A stretch of DNA of 64,000 nt from contig NZ_BONP01000003.1 of NCBI RefSeq assembly GCF_016862775.1, positions 1-64,000 on the forward strand. Direction: 5' to 3'. The notes under the pieces are model-generated. The model was not told where the DNA came from. It saw nothing but the letters and a program-made list of their open reading frames with translations, and did not search any database. This DNA is from Cellulomonas phragmiteti. Lineage in GTDB: Bacteria > Actinomycetota > Actinomycetes > Actinomycetales > Cellulomonadaceae. The position numbers were made by a program, and so were the translations under genes. Shown here piece by piece: positions 33,375 to 45,045 of this stretch (positions within the stretch are counted from its first letter, which is position 1; each line of letters opens with the position of its first letter).

Positions 33375-34676
33375 GTGGTCGGAGCGGTCGATGACGCGGA
33401 CGTCATCGTCGTCGGCGCCGGCCCGACCGGGGCCTCCGCCGCGTACCACTGCGCCGCCGCCGGGCTCGACGTCCTGCTGCTGGAGAAGGCGACGTTCCCG
33501 CGGGACAAGATCTGCGGCGACGGGCTGACGCCCCGCGCCGTGGCCGAGCTGGTGCGCATGGGCGTGCCCGTGCGCGAGCAGGACGGGTGGATCCGCAACC
33601 GCGGGCTGCGCGTCATCGGCGGCGGCCACCGCCTCGAGCTGCCGTGGCCCGAGCTGTCGGTCTACCCGTCGTACGGCCTGGCCCGCGCTCGCACCTCCTT
33701 CGACCAGACCCTCGCCGAGCACGCGCGCGCCGGTGGCGCCAAGCTGCTCGAGGGCACCGCGGTGACGGGTCCGGTGCGCGACGAGCGCACCGGCCGCGTG
33801 GTGGGGGTGCGCGCCCGCGCGGTCGCCTCCGACGGCGCGCGCACCGTCGACGCGGCCGACGAGGTCGAGTACCGCGCCCCGGTGGTCGTCGCGGCCGACG
33901 GGGTGTCCGCACGGTTCGCGACCGCCGTGGGCCGCACCCGCCGCGACGACCGGCCGATGGGCGTGGCCGTCCGCACGTACTTCCGCACGCCGCGGCACGA
34001 CGACCCGTGGATGGAGTCCCACCTGGAGCTGTGGGACGGCGCTCCGGGACGCTCGAACCTCATGCCCGGGTACGGCTGGATCTTCTCGCTGGGCGACGGC
34101 ACCGCGAACGTCGGCCTCGGCTCGGTGAGCTCGACCGCGACCGCGACCAAGGTCGACTACAAGGACCTGTTCGCCCGCTGGATGGCCAACGCGCCCGCCG
34201 AGTGGGAGTTCACGCCCGAGAACCAGCTCGCCCCGGTGCGCGGCGCGGCCCTGCCGATGGGCTTCAACCGCGGCCCGCTGTACGCCGACGGGCTCATGCT
34301 CGCGGGCGACGCGGCCGGGATGGTCAGCCCTTTCAACGGCGAGGGCATCGCCTACGGGCTGCAGGCCGGGCGCGTCGCCGCCGACGCGATCGCGCAGGGG
34401 CTCGCGCGTGGCTCGGCCGCGGGGCGCGAGCGCGCGCTCGCGACGTACCAGCAGCGCATGAAGGACGACCTCGGCGGGTACTACACGCTGGGCCGGGTCT
34501 TCGTGCGGCTCATCGAGCACCCGCAGGTCATGCACCTGTGCACGCGCTACGGTCTACCTCGGCCGCTGCTCATGAAGTTCGTGCTCAAGCTCCTGGCCGA
34601 CTGCTACGAGCCGCGCGGGGGTGACGTGGTGGACCGCGTGATCGCCGGCCTCGCCCGCCTGGCGCCGGACGCATGA
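33375..34676 (+). CDS. menJ: Menaquinone/geranylgeranyl reductase MenJ-like FAD oxidoreductase
   Basis: A 433-residue FAD enzyme of the geranylgeranyl reductase family. The FAD-binding GxGxxG is VVGAGPTGAS near residue 13, GD motif LMLAGDAAGMVSPFNGEGIAYGLQAG is near 310, and the active-site region FPRDKICGDGLTPRAV is the family Cys/Pro segment. MenJ saturates one isoprene unit of menaquinone in mycobacteria. It sits between menG and nuoA-N, 72 bp before nuoA, so co-expression with NDH-1 is likely. GTG 33375 has a weak GGGGTGG upstream. Confidence 0.92.
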   Translation: MVGAVDDADVIVVGAGPTGASAAYHCAAAGLDVLLLEKATFPRDKICGDGLTPRAVAELVRMGVPVREQDGWIRNRGLRVIGGGHRLELPWPELSVYPSYGLARARTSFDQTLAEHARAGGAKLLEGTAVTGPVRDERTGRVVGVRARAVASDGARTVDAADEVEYRAPVVVAADGVSARFATAVGRTRRDDRPMGVAVRTYFRTPRHDDPWMESHLELWDGAPGRSNLMPGYGWIFSLGDGTANVGLGSVSSTATATKVDYKDLFARWMANAPAEWEFTPENQLAPVRGAALPMGFNRGPLYADGLMLAGDAAGMVSPFNGEGIAYGLQAGRVAADAIAQGLARGSAAGRERALATYQQRMKDDLGGYYTLGRVFVRLIEHPQVMHLCTRYGLPRPLLMKFVLKLLADCYEPRGGDVVDRVIAGLARLAPDA

Positions 34677-34748
34677 GGCACCGCGCATGACCACCGCACC
34701 GCGCGGCCGGCCCGCCGGCCGGACGTCTTCGACGAGGAGGACCGCCCG

Positions 34749-35111
34749 ATGAGCAACCCGTACGTCCCGCTCCTGGTGATGATCGGGATCGCGGCCGTCC
34801 TCGCCCTGGGCGGGGTGGGCGCGAGCGCGATCCTCGGTCCCCGGCGCTACAACCGCGCCAAGCTCGAGGCCTACGAGTGCGGCATCGAGCCGACGCCCCA
34901 CGCCATCGGCGGCGGCCGGTTCCCCATCAAGTACTACCTGGTCGCGATGACCTTCATCATCTTCGACATCGAGGTCGTCTTCCTCTACCCGTGGGCCGTC
35001 GGCTTCGCGGAGGTCGCGACCTTCGGGCTCGTCGCCATGATGGCGTTCCTGCTGATCATCACGGTCCCGTTCGTCTACGAGTGGAAGCGCGGCGGCCTGG
35101 AGTGGGACTGA
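34749..35111 (+). CDS. nuoA: NADH-quinone oxidoreductase subunit A
   Basis: A 120-residue membrane subunit of NDH-1 with three helices. The loop ECGIEPTPHAIGGGRFPIKYYLVAMTFIIFDIEVVFLYPWA holds the conserved Cys and the functional Asp/Glu pair in DIEVVF. GAGGAGG precedes the ATG. It is first of fourteen nuo genes in the standard A-N order. Confidence 0.97.
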   Translation: MSNPYVPLLVMIGIAAVLALGGVGASAILGPRRYNRAKLEAYECGIEPTPHAIGGGRFPIKYYLVAMTFIIFDIEVVFLYPWAVGFAEVATFGLVAMMAFLLIITVPFVYEWKRGGLEWD

Positions 35112-35186
35112 CCGTGCACGGACCGGCGCTCCCGGTCGCGACACCCGCCACGACGCGCCGCCGACCCACACCGAGGAGGGACTGAC

Positions 35187-35738
35187 ATGGGCATCGAGGA
35201 AGCGCCCTCGGGCTTCCTGCTGACGACGGTCGAGGACCTCGTCGGCTACTTCCGCAAGGCCTCGCTGTGGCCCGTGACCTTCGGGCTCGCCTGCTGCGCG
35301 ATCGAGATGATGGCGGCCGGCACGAGCCGGTACGACATCTCCCGGTTCGGCATGGAGGTCTTCCGCGCGTCGCCGCGCCAGTCGGACCTCATGATCGTGG
35401 CCGGGCGCGTGAGCCAGAAGATGGCGCCCGTGGTCCGGCAGGTCTACGACCAGATGGCCGGGCCCAAGTGGGTCCTGTCGATGGGCGTGTGCGCGTCGTC
35501 GGGCGGCATGTTCAACAACTACGCGATCGTCCAGGGCGTCGACCACATCGTGCCCGTGGACATCTACCTGCCCGGCTGCCCTCCGCGCCCCGAGATGCTG
35601 CTGCACGCGATCCTCGCGCTGCACCAGCAGATCCAGGACGAGCCGCTCGGCGTCAACCGCCGCGAGGCCGCGCGCAAGGCGCAGGAGGCCGCGATGGCCG
35701 CGACGCCGACGTCGCACATGACGGGACTGCTGCGATGA
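35187..35738 (+). CDS. nuoB: NADH-quinone oxidoreductase subunit B
   Basis: A 183-residue peripheral-arm subunit that carries cluster N2, the last iron-sulfur centre before quinone. The four cysteine ligands are visible: the Cys-Cys pair in [11 protein letters not shown], Cys in [12 protein letters not shown] and Cys in [17 protein letters not shown] lies before the ATG. The gap to nuoA is 75 bp; it overlaps nuoC by four bases. Confidence 0.97.
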   Translation: MGIEEAPSGFLLTTVEDLVGYFRKASLWPVTFGLACCAIEMMAAGTSRYDISRFGMEVFRASPRQSDLMIVAGRVSQKMAPVVRQVYDQMAGPKWVLSMGVCASSGGMFNNYAIVQGVDHIVPVDIYLPGCPPRPEMLLHAILALHQQIQDEPLGVNRREAARKAQEAAMAATPTSHMTGLLR

Positions 35739-36610
35739 GCGACGAGACGACCCCCGAGGACGCGACGGCCCCCGCGGACGACCGGCCGACCGAGGGCGCG
35801 CGACCCACGCCCGAGAAGGCCGACGCGTCCGCGGCGGCCAAGCCCGGCGAGGTGGCGCCCGCCGGCACGCAGCGTGCCACCGCCGCGGCTCTCGAGGCCG
35901 GGTCCCAGAACGTCCCCGCGGGCGTCGACCCCACCGCCGCGCGCACGCCGCTCGACATCGTCGACGTCCGCACCGGCATGTTCGGTGTCGCCGGCACCGG
36001 CGACACCTCCGGGTTCGGCGGCCTCGTGCGCACCGTCGCGATGCCCGGTCCCAGCGAGCGGCCGTACGGCGGCTGGTTCGACGAGGTCGTCGACGTGCTG
36101 ACCGAGGTGCTCGACGAGTCCGGCACGGGGTACGCGACCGCGGTCGAGTCCGTCGTCGTCGACCGCGGCGAGCTCACGCTGAACGTCGCCCGCGAGCACC
36201 TCGTGGAGGTCGTGCAGGCCCTGCGGGACGACCCCGACCTGCGCTTCGAGCTGTCGCTCGGGGTGTCGGGGGTCCACTTCCCGCACGACGAGGGCCGCGA
36301 GCTGCACGCCGTCTACCACGTCGTGTCCGTCACCCACTCTCGCCGCCTGCGCCTCGAGGTCGCGGCACCCGAGGGCGACCCGCACATCCCGTCCACGACC
36401 GCCGTGTACCCCGCGAACGACTGGCACGAGCGCGAGACGTGGGACTTCTTCGGCATCGTCTTCGACGGGCACCCGGGCCTCGCCCGGATCCAGATGCCCG
36501 ACGACTGGCCGGGCCACCCGCAGCGCAAGGACTACCCCCTCGGCGGGATCCCGGTCGAGTACAAGGGCGCGACCATCCCGCCCCCGGACCAGCGGAGGTC
36601 GTACAGCTGA
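35735..36610 (+). CDS. nuoC: NADH-quinone oxidoreductase subunit C
   Basis: A 291-residue 30-kDa-type subunit. The first 65-70 residues are an Ala/Pro/Thr/Glu-rich, probably disordered extension not present in E. coli. The conserved part ends with [44 protein letters not shown]. It overlaps nuoB by four bases (ATGA) and nuoD by one base. Confidence 0.96.
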   Translation: MSDETTPEDATAPADDRPTEGARPTPEKADASAAAKPGEVAPAGTQRATAAALEAGSQNVPAGVDPTAARTPLDIVDVRTGMFGVAGTGDTSGFGGLVRTVAMPGPSERPYGGWFDEVVDVLTEVLDESGTGYATAVESVVVDRGELTLNVAREHLVEVVQALRDDPDLRFELSLGVSGVHFPHDEGRELHAVYHVVSVTHSRRLRLEVAAPEGDPHIPSTTAVYPANDWHERETWDFFGIVFDGHPGLARIQMPDDWPGHPQRKDYPLGGIPVEYKGATIPPPDQRRSYS

Positions 36611-37962
36611 TGACCGCCCCCACGTCACCGACCCCCCACTCGACGCGCCACGTGCCGCTCGACGACACGCAGGGCGTGCCCTCCTTCGAGGCCTCCGGCG
36701 GCGACTGGTCCGACATCGCCGAGGAGGCCGCCCGCCTCGGCGAGGAGCGCATCGTCGTCAACATGGGCCCGCAGCACCCGTCGACGCACGGCGTGCTGCG
36801 GCTCATGCTCGAGATCGACGGCGAGACCGTCACCGAGGCCCGGGCCGGCATCGGCTACCTGCACACGGGCATCGAGAAGAACATGGAGTTCCGCACCTGG
36901 ACCCAGGGCGTGACCTTCTGCACGCGCATGGACTACGTCGCCCCGCTGTTCCAGGAGGCGGCCTACTGCCTCGCGGTCGAGCGGCTCCTGGGCATCACCG
37001 ACGACGTCCCCGAGCGTGCCTCGGTCATCCGGGTGCTGATGATGGAGCTCAACCGCATCACGTCGCACCTGGTCTTCCTCGCCACGGGCGGCAACGAGCT
37101 CGGTGCCACGACGATCATGATCCTGGGCTTCACCGCCCGCGAGGAGATCCTCAAGGTCTTCGAGATGATCTCGGGCCTGCGCATGAACCACGCGTACATC
37201 CGCCCCGGCGGCGTCGCGCAGGACGTGCCCCCGGGCGCGATCGACTCGGTCCGCGAGGCCCTGGTCAAGGTGCGCGGGTACTTCCGCCAGCTCGAGGACC
37301 TCATGCTGGCCAACCCGATCCTGCACGCGCGCATGAAGGACGTCGGCGCGCTGAGCCTGGCGGCGTGCATGTCGCTGGGCGTCACCGGGCCGCTGCTGCG
37401 TGCGACGGGACTGCCGTACGACGTGCGCAAGACCGACCCGTACTGCGGGTACGAGACGTACGACTTCGACGTCCCGACGCAGGACGCCGCGGACTCCTGG
37501 GCGCGGCTGCTGGTGCGGGTCGAGGAGTGCTACCAGTCGATGCGCATCGTCGAGCAGTGCCTGGAGCGGCTCGCGAAGCCGGGGCCGGTCATGGTCGCCG
37601 ACAAGAAGGTCGCCTGGCCCGCGCAGCTGGCCATCGGCACGGACGGCATGGGCAACTCCCTGGACCACATCAGGGAGATCATGGGCACCTCGATGGAGTC
37701 CCTGATCCACCACTTCAAGCTCGTGACCGAGGGCTTCCGCGTCCCCGCCGGGCAGGTGTTCCAGACCGTCGAGCACCCGCGCGGCGAGCTGGGCGTGCAC
37801 CTCGTGTCCGACGGCGGGACCAAGCCGTACCGGGCGCACTTCCGCGACCCGTCGTTCAACAACCTGCAGGCCGTCTCGATGATGTGCGAGGGCGGGCAGG
37901 TCGCCGACGTCGTCGTCTCCGTGGCGTCGATCGACCCGGTGCTGGGAGGGGTGGACCGCTGA
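36610..37962 (+). CDS. nuoD: NADH-quinone oxidoreductase subunit D
   Basis: A 450-residue 49-kDa-type subunit that forms the quinone pocket with NuoB. Conserved segments: [22 protein letters not shown] with the quinone-binding His, [35 protein letters not shown], and [21 protein letters not shown]. The start codon shares one base with the nuoC stop, and the last base of its stop is the first base of nuoE. Confidence 0.97.
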   Translation: MTAPTSPTPHSTRHVPLDDTQGVPSFEASGGDWSDIAEEAARLGEERIVVNMGPQHPSTHGVLRLMLEIDGETVTEARAGIGYLHTGIEKNMEFRTWTQGVTFCTRMDYVAPLFQEAAYCLAVERLLGITDDVPERASVIRVLMMELNRITSHLVFLATGGNELGATTIMILGFTAREEILKVFEMISGLRMNHAYIRPGGVAQDVPPGAIDSVREALVKVRGYFRQLEDLMLANPILHARMKDVGALSLAACMSLGVTGPLLRATGLPYDVRKTDPYCGYETYDFDVPTQDAADSWARLLVRVEECYQSMRIVEQCLERLAKPGPVMVADKKVAWPAQLAIGTDGMGNSLDHIREIMGTSMESLIHHFKLVTEGFRVPAGQVFQTVEHPRGELGVHLVSDGGTKPYRAHFRDPSFNNLQAVSMMCEGGQVADVVVSVASIDPVLGGVDR

Positions 37963-38843
37963 TGTCCGTCGAGCACGCGGGCGCCCCGGCGCCCCACGAC
38001 CACGGCCGCACCCCGGGCGGGCGGCACGCCACCGGCTACGACGACGACACGCGCGCCCGGCTGACCGCCGACGCGCAGGAGATCATCGCCCGGTACCCGC
38101 AGGCGCGCTCCGCGCTGCTGCCCATGCTGCACCTCGTGCAGTCGCAGGACGGCTACGTCAGCCCGCGGGGCATCGCGTTCTGCGCCGCCACGCTCGGCAT
38201 CTCCACCGCCGAGGTCTCGGCCGTCGCGACGTTCTACACGCAGTACAAGCGGCACCCCAACGGCACGTACACCGTGGGGGTGTGCACCAACACGCTGTGC
38301 GCGGTCATGGGTGGCGACGCGATCTGGGAGGAGCTCAGCGAGCACCTCGGGATCGGCCACGACGAGACGACCGACGACGGCGCGATCACCCTCGAGCGCA
38401 TCGAGTGCAACGCGGCCTGCGACTACGCGCCGGTGGTGATGGTGAACTGGGAGTTCTTCGACAACCAGACGCCCGCCTCGGCGGTCGACGTCGTCGACCG
38501 GCTGGTCGGCGGCGAGGCGGTCGCACCCACCCGTGGCGCGTCGTCGGTGTGCACGTTCAAGGAGATGAGCCGGGTCCTGGCGGGCTTCCCCGACGGCCGG
38601 GTCGACGAGGGCGTGGGCGCGGGCGAGGCGACCGTGCGCGGCACCCGCCTGGCCCGGGAGCGCGGCTGGACGGCGCCGTCGTTCGACGCCGACGAGCACG
38701 CCGCCACACCCGTGACGGGCCAGGACGAGCCGGGCGCGGGCGAGGAGCGCTCGAGCGCCGACCGGCCCACGACCACGCCCGCGGACGCCTCACCGGCCCG
38801 TGAGCAGCGCAAGCAGAAGTCCGACGACGCGAAGGAGTCGTGA
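37962..38843 (+). CDS. nuoE: NADH-quinone oxidoreductase subunit E
   Basis: A 293-residue 24-kDa-type subunit with the [2Fe-2S] cluster N1a. Ligands: Cys pair in [13 protein letters not shown] and Cys pair in [15 protein letters not shown]. The core ends near residue 215; the remaining 75 residues are a hydrophilic tail ([27 protein letters not shown] region) absent in enterobacteria. One-base overlaps link it to nuoD and nuoF. Confidence 0.96.
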   Translation: MSVEHAGAPAPHDHGRTPGGRHATGYDDDTRARLTADAQEIIARYPQARSALLPMLHLVQSQDGYVSPRGIAFCAATLGISTAEVSAVATFYTQYKRHPNGTYTVGVCTNTLCAVMGGDAIWEELSEHLGIGHDETTDDGAITLERIECNAACDYAPVVMVNWEFFDNQTPASAVDVVDRLVGGEAVAPTRGASSVCTFKEMSRVLAGFPDGRVDEGVGAGEATVRGTRLARERGWTAPSFDADEHAATPVTGQDEPGAGEERSSADRPTTTPADASPAREQRKQKSDDAKES

Positions 38844-40177
38844 TGACGACCCTCACCCCCGTGCTGTCCGCGCACTGGGACGCGGACCGGTCCTGGAAGC
38901 TCGCGCGGTACGAGGCCGACGGCGGCTACCGCGGCCTGCGCCGCGCCCTGGGCATGGCACCCGCCGACGTCGTGACGACCGTCAAGGACTCCGGCCTGCG
39001 CGGCCGGGGTGGCGCCGGGTTCCCGACCGGGATGAAGTGGGGCTTCCTGCCCGCTCCCGACGGCGGCCCGCGGTACCTCGTGGTCAACGCCGACGAGTCC
39101 GAGCCGGGCACCTGCAAGGACATCCCGCTGATGATGGCGAGCCCGCAGGAGCTCATCGAGGGCGTGGCCATCACCTCCTACGCGATCGGCTGCCACCACG
39201 CGTTCATCTACGTGCGGGGCGAGGTCCTGCACGTCTACCGCCGGCTGCTCGAGGCCGTGCGCGAGGCACGGGAGGCCGGCTACCTCGGCACGGACATCCT
39301 GGGCTCGGGCTTCGACCTCGAGGTCACCGTGCACGCCGGGGCCGGGGCCTACATCTGCGGCGAGGAGACGGCCCTGCTCGACTCGCTCGAGGGCCTGCGC
39401 GGCCAGCCGCGCCTCAAGCCGCCGTTCCCCGCGGTCGCGGGCCTGTACGCGCGTCCGACGGTGGTCAACAACGTCGAGTCGGTCGCGTCCGTGCCGGGCA
39501 TCCTGCGCGGCGGCGCCGAGTGGTTCACGTCGATGGGTACGGAGCGCTCCGCCGGTCACGGGCTGTTCTCCCTGTCGGGTCACGTGACGCGACCGGGGCA
39601 GTACGAGGCGCCGCTGGGCATCACGCTGCGCGAGCTGCTCGACATGGCCGGCGGCGTCCGCGCGGGCCACCAGCTGAAGTTCTGGACGCCGGGCGGGTCG
39701 TCGACGCCGATCTTCACCGCCGAGCACCTCGACGTGCCGCTCGACTACGAGTCGGTCGGCAAGGCCGGCTCGATGCTGGGCACGCGCGCGCTGCAGATCT
39801 TCGACGAGACGACGTCCGTCGTGAAGGCCGTGTCCCGCTGGATCCAGTTCTACAAGCACGAGTCCTGCGGCAAGTGCACGCCCTGCCGCGAGGGCACGTT
39901 CTGGCTCGCCCAGATCATGGGCCGGCTCGAGGCGGGTCAGGGCACCAGCGCCGACATCGACCTGCTGCTCGACCTGTGCGACAACATCCTGGGCCGCGCG
40001 TTCTGCGCGCTCGGCGACGGGGCCACCAGCCCCGTGACGAGCGCGATCCAGTACTTCCGGGAGGAGTTCGAGGCGGGCACGCACACCCCCGCCGACGTGC
40101 TGTTCCCGCCCGAGCGCAGCTCGCTCTTCGACTACACGCCGCGTCGCAGCACGCAGCTGGCGGGGGTGCACGCATGA
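38843..40177 (+). CDS. nuoF: NADH-quinone oxidoreductase subunit F
   Basis: The 444-residue NADH- and FMN-binding subunit. The nucleotide/flavin segment is [18 protein letters not shown], the second FMN region is [18 protein letters not shown], and N3 cluster ligands are [12 protein letters not shown] plus the Cys in [10 protein letters not shown]. The ATG at 38843 has AAGGAG eight bases upstream; GTG 38840 is a weaker alternative. It overlaps nuoG by four bases. Confidence 0.97.
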   Translation: MTTLTPVLSAHWDADRSWKLARYEADGGYRGLRRALGMAPADVVTTVKDSGLRGRGGAGFPTGMKWGFLPAPDGGPRYLVVNADESEPGTCKDIPLMMASPQELIEGVAITSYAIGCHHAFIYVRGEVLHVYRRLLEAVREAREAGYLGTDILGSGFDLEVTVHAGAGAYICGEETALLDSLEGLRGQPRLKPPFPAVAGLYARPTVVNNVESVASVPGILRGGAEWFTSMGTERSAGHGLFSLSGHVTRPGQYEAPLGITLRELLDMAGGVRAGHQLKFWTPGGSSTPIFTAEHLDVPLDYESVGKAGSMLGTRALQIFDETTSVVKAVSRWIQFYKHESCGKCTPCREGTFWLAQIMGRLEAGQGTSADIDLLLDLCDNILGRAFCALGDGATSPVTSAIQYFREEFEAGTHTPADVLFPPERSSLFDYTPRRSTQLAGVHA

Positions 40178-42858
40178 CGATCACGACCCCGAAGGCCACC
40201 GACACCACGCCCCTGGTGCCGGCCGCGCCCCCGGTCACGGCCCCCGAGACCGACGCGACGGTGACGTTCAGCGTCGACGGCATCGAGACGACCGTGCCGA
40301 AGGGCACGCTCGTCATCCGCGCCGCCGAGCAGCTCGGCATCCAGATCCCGCGGTTCTGCGACCACCCGCTGCTCGCGCCCGCCGGCGCGTGCCGGCAGTG
40401 CCTCGTCGAGGTGTGGGCCCCCGGTCGCGACGGCAACGTCGCCAAGATGCCCAAGCCGCAGGCGTCCTGCACGCTCGAGGCGACGCCGGGCATGCAGGTC
40501 AAGACGCAGCACACGTCGCCGGAGGCCGACAAGGCCCAGCACGGCGTCATGGAGCTGCTGCTCATCAACCACCCGCTCGACTGCCCGGTCTGCGACAAGG
40601 GCGGCGAGTGCCCCCTGCAGAACCAGGCGATGAGCAACGGGCGGGGCGCGACCCGGTTCGTCGACGTCAAGCGCACGTTCCCCAAGCCCATCGCCGTCTC
40701 CACCCAGGTGCTGCTCGACCGCGAGCGGTGCATCCTGTGCCAGCGCTGCACGCGGTTCTCCGAGGAGATCGCGGGCGACGTGTGGATCGACCTGCAGAAG
40801 CGCGGCGCCGCGCAGCAGATCGGGACCTTCGACACCGAGGTGCTCGGGTTCGTCGGCGACACGCCCGTGGGCGCGTCGACGCTCGACACCAGCGGCCGCC
40901 CGTTCGCGTCGTACTTCTCCGGCAACACCGTGCAGATCTGCCCGGTCGGGGCGCTGACGTCGGCCGCGTACCGCTTCCGCTCCCGGCCGTTCGACCTGGT
41001 GTCGGCGCCCGCGATCGCCGAGCACGACGCCAACGGCTCGGCCATCCGCGTCGACCACCGGCGCGGCGTCGTGCTGCGCCGCCTCGCCGGTGACGACCCC
41101 GCGGTGAACCAGGAGTGGATCAGCGACAAGGACCGGTTCGCGTTCCACTGGCAGTCGTCCCCGGACCGGGTGACGACCCCGCTGGTGCGCCGCCGGCTGC
41201 CCGACGGCACGCGCGGCGAGCTGGAGCCGTGCTCCTGGACCGAGGCGCTCGACACCGCGGCGGCCGGGCTGCAGGCGGCCCTGGCACCGTCGGGCGCGGC
41301 GAGCCCGACGGGCGTCGGCGTGCTGCCCGGCGGTCGCCTGACGCTCGAGGACGCCTACGCGTACGGCAAGTTCGCGCGCACCGTCCTGGGCACCAACGAC
41401 GTCGACCACCGGGCACGCCCGCACTCGGCGGAGGAGGAGGCGTTCCTCGGCCACGTCGTCGCGGGCCGCACGCTGCAGGTGACCTTCGGCGACCTCGTCG
41501 CCGCACCGGCCGTGCTGTGCGTCGCGTACGAGCCCGAGGAGGAGGGCGGCATCCTCTTCCTGCGGCTGCGGTCCTCCGTCGTCGCCGGGCGCACCCGGGT
41601 CTTCTCGCTGGCGGCGCTCGCCAGCCGGGGGATCGAGCGGCTCGACGGCACGCTGCTGGCCGCCGCACCCGGGACCGAGCCCGAGGTCCTCGACGCGATC
41701 ACGACGGGGGCCGACGACGACCTCGGCACCGCGGCGCAGGCGCTCGGCGCCGACGGGGCCGTCATCCTCGTGGGGGAGCGCGCCGCGACGGTGCCCGGCG
41801 CGCTGACCGCGGTGCTGCGGCTCGCGGAGCGCACGGGTGCACGCGTCGCCTGGATCCCCCGTCGGGCCGGTGAGCGCGGCGCGGTCGAGGCCGGCACGCT
41901 GCCGACCCTGCTGCCGGGCGGTCGCCCGGTCGCCGACGCGTCCGCCCGGGTCGACCTGGCCGCCGCCTGGGGGGTCGACGAGCTGCCCGGGACACCCGGC
42001 CGCAGCGCGGACGAGATCCTGGCCGCCGCCGCGTCCGGGCGCCTGGGGGCGCTCGTCGTCGGGGGCGTCGACCCCGCGGACCACGCCGACCCGGCGCTCG
42101 CGCGGGCCGCGCTCGACGCCGTGCCGTTCCTCGTCTCGCTCGAGGTGCGCCGCAGCGAGGTCACCGACCTCGCCGACGTCGTCCTGCCCGTGGCGCCCCC
42201 GGTCGAGAAGCCCGGCACGTTCGTCACGTGGGAGGGGCGCCCGCGTCCGTTCGCGCAGGCCCTGACGACCACGCACCTGTCCGACTTCCGCGTGCTCGAC
42301 CGGCTCGCTGACGCGCTCGGTGCCGACCTGGGGCTGATGACGCTCGCGGACGTGCACGCCGAGCTCGACCAGCTCGGCGGCTGGGACGGTGCGCGGGTCG
42401 CGGCGCCCGCGACGGACCCGGCCGAGCCTCCCGCGGTGCCGGCCGGTCACGCCGTGCTCGCCACGTGGCACCAGCTGCTCGACGCGGGCAGGCTGCAGGA
42501 CGGTGAGCCGTACCTGGCCGGTACCGCCAAGCAGCCCGTCGCACGCGTCTCGGCCGCCACCGCGGCCGCGGCCGGGCTCACCGACGGCGACGAGGTCGCC
42601 GTCAGCACGGACCGCGGCACGATCACCGCTCCGGTGCAGGTCACGGAGATGGCCGACCACGTGGTGTGGCTCGCGACCAACCCGCGCGGCGCCGCCGTGC
42701 GCGAGCTCCTGGGCGCGGTCGGCGGCACGGTCGTCCGGCTGGCACCGGCCGGTCCCGGCGACGCGCCGGGCGTGACGGCCCGTGCGGGCTCCGGCCTCGC
42801 CGGGGACGCCGCGGAGGCCGTCGCCGGCGTCCGCGTGGACGAGGAGGAGCGGGCATGA
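40174..42858 (+). CDS. nuoG: NADH-quinone oxidoreductase subunit G, lacking N7 cluster cysteines
   Basis: The 894-residue 75-kDa-type subunit. Clusters N1b ([16 protein letters not shown] plus ASC), N4/N5 ([28 protein letters not shown] and ICPVGAL) are intact. The position of the optional N7 cluster, C-x2-C-x3-C followed by a distal Cys, reads Ala282, Asp285, Ser289 and Ser317 ([14 protein letters not shown] and EWISDKDR), so N7 cannot form. A molybdopterin-fold domain without cofactor motifs fills the rest. It overlaps nuoF and nuoH by four bases each. Confidence 0.95.
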   Translation: MTITTPKATDTTPLVPAAPPVTAPETDATVTFSVDGIETTVPKGTLVIRAAEQLGIQIPRFCDHPLLAPAGACRQCLVEVWAPGRDGNVAKMPKPQASCTLEATPGMQVKTQHTSPEADKAQHGVMELLLINHPLDCPVCDKGGECPLQNQAMSNGRGATRFVDVKRTFPKPIAVSTQVLLDRERCILCQRCTRFSEEIAGDVWIDLQKRGAAQQIGTFDTEVLGFVGDTPVGASTLDTSGRPFASYFSGNTVQICPVGALTSAAYRFRSRPFDLVSAPAIAEHDANGSAIRVDHRRGVVLRRLAGDDPAVNQEWISDKDRFAFHWQSSPDRVTTPLVRRRLPDGTRGELEPCSWTEALDTAAAGLQAALAPSGAASPTGVGVLPGGRLTLEDAYAYGKFARTVLGTNDVDHRARPHSAEEEAFLGHVVAGRTLQVTFGDLVAAPAVLCVAYEPEEEGGILFLRLRSSVVAGRTRVFSLAALASRGIERLDGTLLAAAPGTEPEVLDAITTGADDDLGTAAQALGADGAVILVGERAATVPGALTAVLRLAERTGARVAWIPRRAGERGAVEAGTLPTLLPGGRPVADASARVDLAAAWGVDELPGTPGRSADEILAAAASGRLGALVVGGVDPADHADPALARAALDAVPFLVSLEVRRSEVTDLADVVLPVAPPVEKPGTFVTWEGRPRPFAQALTTTHLSDFRVLDRLADALGADLGLMTLADVHAELDQLGGWDGARVAAPATDPAEPPAVPAGHAVLATWHQLLDAGRLQDGEPYLAGTAKQPVARVSAATAAAAGLTDGDEVAVSTDRGTITAPVQVTEMADHVVWLATNPRGAAVRELLGAVGGTVVRLAPAGPGDAPGVTARAGSGLAGDAAEAVAGVRVDEEERA

Positions 42859-44231
42859 GCGGGCTGGCCACGGTGCTGGGTGCGCTGCCGACGGCCGTCG
42901 GCGACGGCGCCGTCGCCCCCGTCACGGCGGACTTCAGCCAGGACGTCTTCTGGGTGTGGCTGGTCAAGGCGGTGGCGATCATCGTCTTCCTGCTGACGAG
43001 CGTGCTCATCGCCATCTGGTTCGAGCGGCGGGTCGTCGCGCGCATGCAGGTGCGCCCGGGCCCGAACGTGCACGGGCCGCTCGGCCTGCTGCAGTCGCTC
43101 GCGGACGCGATGAAGCTCCTCGTCAAGGAGGACGTCACCGTCAAGGCGGCCGACAAGTTCGTCTACATCCTCGCGCCGATGATCGCGGTGCTGTGCTCGC
43201 TGCTCGTGTTCGCGGTCATCCCGTTCGGTCCCGAGGTCAGCATCTTCGGCGTCGTCACGCCGCTGCAGCTCACCGACTTCTCCGTCGCGGTGCTGTACAT
43301 CCTGGCGTGCGCCGCGGTCGGCGTGTACGGGATCGTCCTGGGCGGCTGGTCCTCCAACTCGACGTACCCCCTGCTGGGCGGCGTCCGGTCGACGGCCCAG
43401 GTGATCTCCTACGAGCTGGCGATGGGCCTGTCCCTGGTCAGCGTCTTCATCATGGCCGGGTCGATGTCGACGTCACAGATCGTCGACTCCCAGACGCAGG
43501 TCTGGTGGTTCCTGCCGCTGCTGCCGGCGTTCGTCATCTACCTCATCTCGATGGTCGGCGAGACCAACCGCCTGCCGTTCGACCTCCCCGAGGCCGAGGG
43601 CGAGCTCGTCGGCGGGTACACCACCGAGTACTCCTCGATGAAGTTCGCCTGGTTCTTCCTCGCCGAGTACATCAACATGCTCAACGTCTCGGCCGTCGCG
43701 ACCACGCTGTTCTTCGGTGGCTGGCGCGCGCCGTGGCCGATCTCCGCGATCAACGACGGCATGTTCAACACCGGCTGGTGGCCCGTCCTGTGGTTCGTCG
43801 CCAAGGTCTGGATGTTCATGTTCCTGTTCGTCTGGATCCGCGGCTCGGTGCTGCGCTTCCGGTACGACCAGTTCATGAAGATCGGCTGGAAGGTCCTCAT
43901 CCCCGCCGCCCTCGGCTGGGTGGTCTGCGTGACGCTCGTGCAGGGCGCGCGCCAGCTGTGGGACGTGGACCTGCGCACGCTGCTGTTCGTCCTCGCGGGC
44001 GTCGTGGCGGTCGGTCTGGTCGCCTCCTTCCTCGTGCCCGAGCGCACGCCCGAGCCCGAGCCCGAGCCGACCGGCCCGCAGGAGATCGACCCCTTCGCGC
44101 ACGGCTACCCCGTGCCGCCCCTGCCGGGGCAGGTGCTGCCCCCGTCGCCGCGCGCGCAGCGACGCCTCGCGGCGACCGACCCCGGCGACCCGTCCGGACC
44201 CGAGACCCCGTTGGAGGTGCGCGGTGGCTGA
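42855..44231 (+). CDS. nuoH: NADH-quinone oxidoreductase subunit H
   Basis: A 458-residue membrane subunit that docks the peripheral arm and lines the quinone chamber. Eight helices and signatures [43 protein letters not shown] and [21 protein letters not shown] are present. The last 70 residues form a Pro/Glu-rich cytosolic tail ([22 protein letters not shown]) typical of actinobacteria. It overlaps nuoG by four and nuoI by eight bases. Confidence 0.97.
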   Translation: MSGLATVLGALPTAVGDGAVAPVTADFSQDVFWVWLVKAVAIIVFLLTSVLIAIWFERRVVARMQVRPGPNVHGPLGLLQSLADAMKLLVKEDVTVKAADKFVYILAPMIAVLCSLLVFAVIPFGPEVSIFGVVTPLQLTDFSVAVLYILACAAVGVYGIVLGGWSSNSTYPLLGGVRSTAQVISYELAMGLSLVSVFIMAGSMSTSQIVDSQTQVWWFLPLLPAFVIYLISMVGETNRLPFDLPEAEGELVGGYTTEYSSMKFAWFFLAEYINMLNVSAVATTLFFGGWRAPWPISAINDGMFNTGWWPVLWFVAKVWMFMFLFVWIRGSVLRFRYDQFMKIGWKVLIPAALGWVVCVTLVQGARQLWDVDLRTLLFVLAGVVAVGLVASFLVPERTPEPEPEPTGPQEIDPFAHGYPVPPLPGQVLPPSPRAQRRLAATDPGDPSGPETPLEVRGG

Positions 44232-45045
44232 GCAGCGCAAGAAGAAGCCCGCGCCGGGTGCAGCCGCGCCCGGCGATGCGGCACCGGGCACCGGCGGCCA
44301 GGTGCAGCGCACCACGGGCAGCGGTGGCGAGGTCGACCGCCCGGCACCGTACGAGTCGCTCATCGAGAAGCGCTCGGGCCTGAGCGAGCTGCTCGCGCCC
44401 GTCGCCGGCTTCGGCGTGACGTTCGCGAACATGTTCAAGCCCACGGTGACCGAGCAGTACCCGCGCGAGCAGGTGCCGACCAAGCCGCGGTACCACGGTC
44501 GCCACCAGCTCAACCGCTACGCCGACGGCCTGGAGAAGTGCATCGGCTGCGAGCTGTGCGCGTGGGCGTGCCCCGCCGACGCCATCTACGTCGAGGGTGG
44601 CGACAACACCCCGGACGCGCAGTTCTCGCCGGGGGAGCGGTACGGCCGCGTCTACCAGATCAACTACCTGCGCTGCATCTTCTGCGGGCTGTGCATCGAG
44701 GCCTGCCCGACGCGCGCGCTGACGATGACCAACGAGTACGAGCTCGCCGGGCCCACGCGGCCGGGCATGATCTGGGAGAAGCAGGACCTGCTGGCCCCGC
44801 TGCGGTCGGGCCAGCTCGCCGCGCCGCACCCCATGGTCGAGGGCACCTCCGACACGGACTACTACCGCGGCGAGGTGACCGGGGTGACGGACACCCAGGT
44901 CGCCTGGGTCGCCGAGCACCGCCCGGACGACCCGACGCTGCCGGAGAACGCCGCGCAGGGCGCGACCGTCCCCGACCTCGGGGAGACGCGTCTCGCGCAG
45001 CGCGCGATCACGGCCGCTGCGCACCGCCAGGGGGGTGCCAGGTGA
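44224..45045 (+). CDS. nuoI: NADH-quinone oxidoreductase subunit I
   Basis: A 273-residue ferredoxin-type subunit with clusters N6a and N6b: [12 protein letters not shown] and [12 protein letters not shown]. Residues 1-40 are a Lys then Ala/Pro/Gly-rich extension, and about 70 C-terminal residues extend past the usual end. GTG 44224 has GGAGG seven bases upstream and overlaps nuoH by eight bases. The stop overlaps nuoJ by four bases. Confidence 0.96.
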   Translation: MAEQRKKKPAPGAAAPGDAAPGTGGQVQRTTGSGGEVDRPAPYESLIEKRSGLSELLAPVAGFGVTFANMFKPTVTEQYPREQVPTKPRYHGRHQLNRYADGLEKCIGCELCAWACPADAIYVEGGDNTPDAQFSPGERYGRVYQINYLRCIFCGLCIEACPTRALTMTNEYELAGPTRPGMIWEKQDLLAPLRSGQLAAPHPMVEGTSDTDYYRGEVTGVTDTQVAWVAEHRPDDPTLPENAAQGATVPDLGETRLAQRAITAAAHRQGGAR

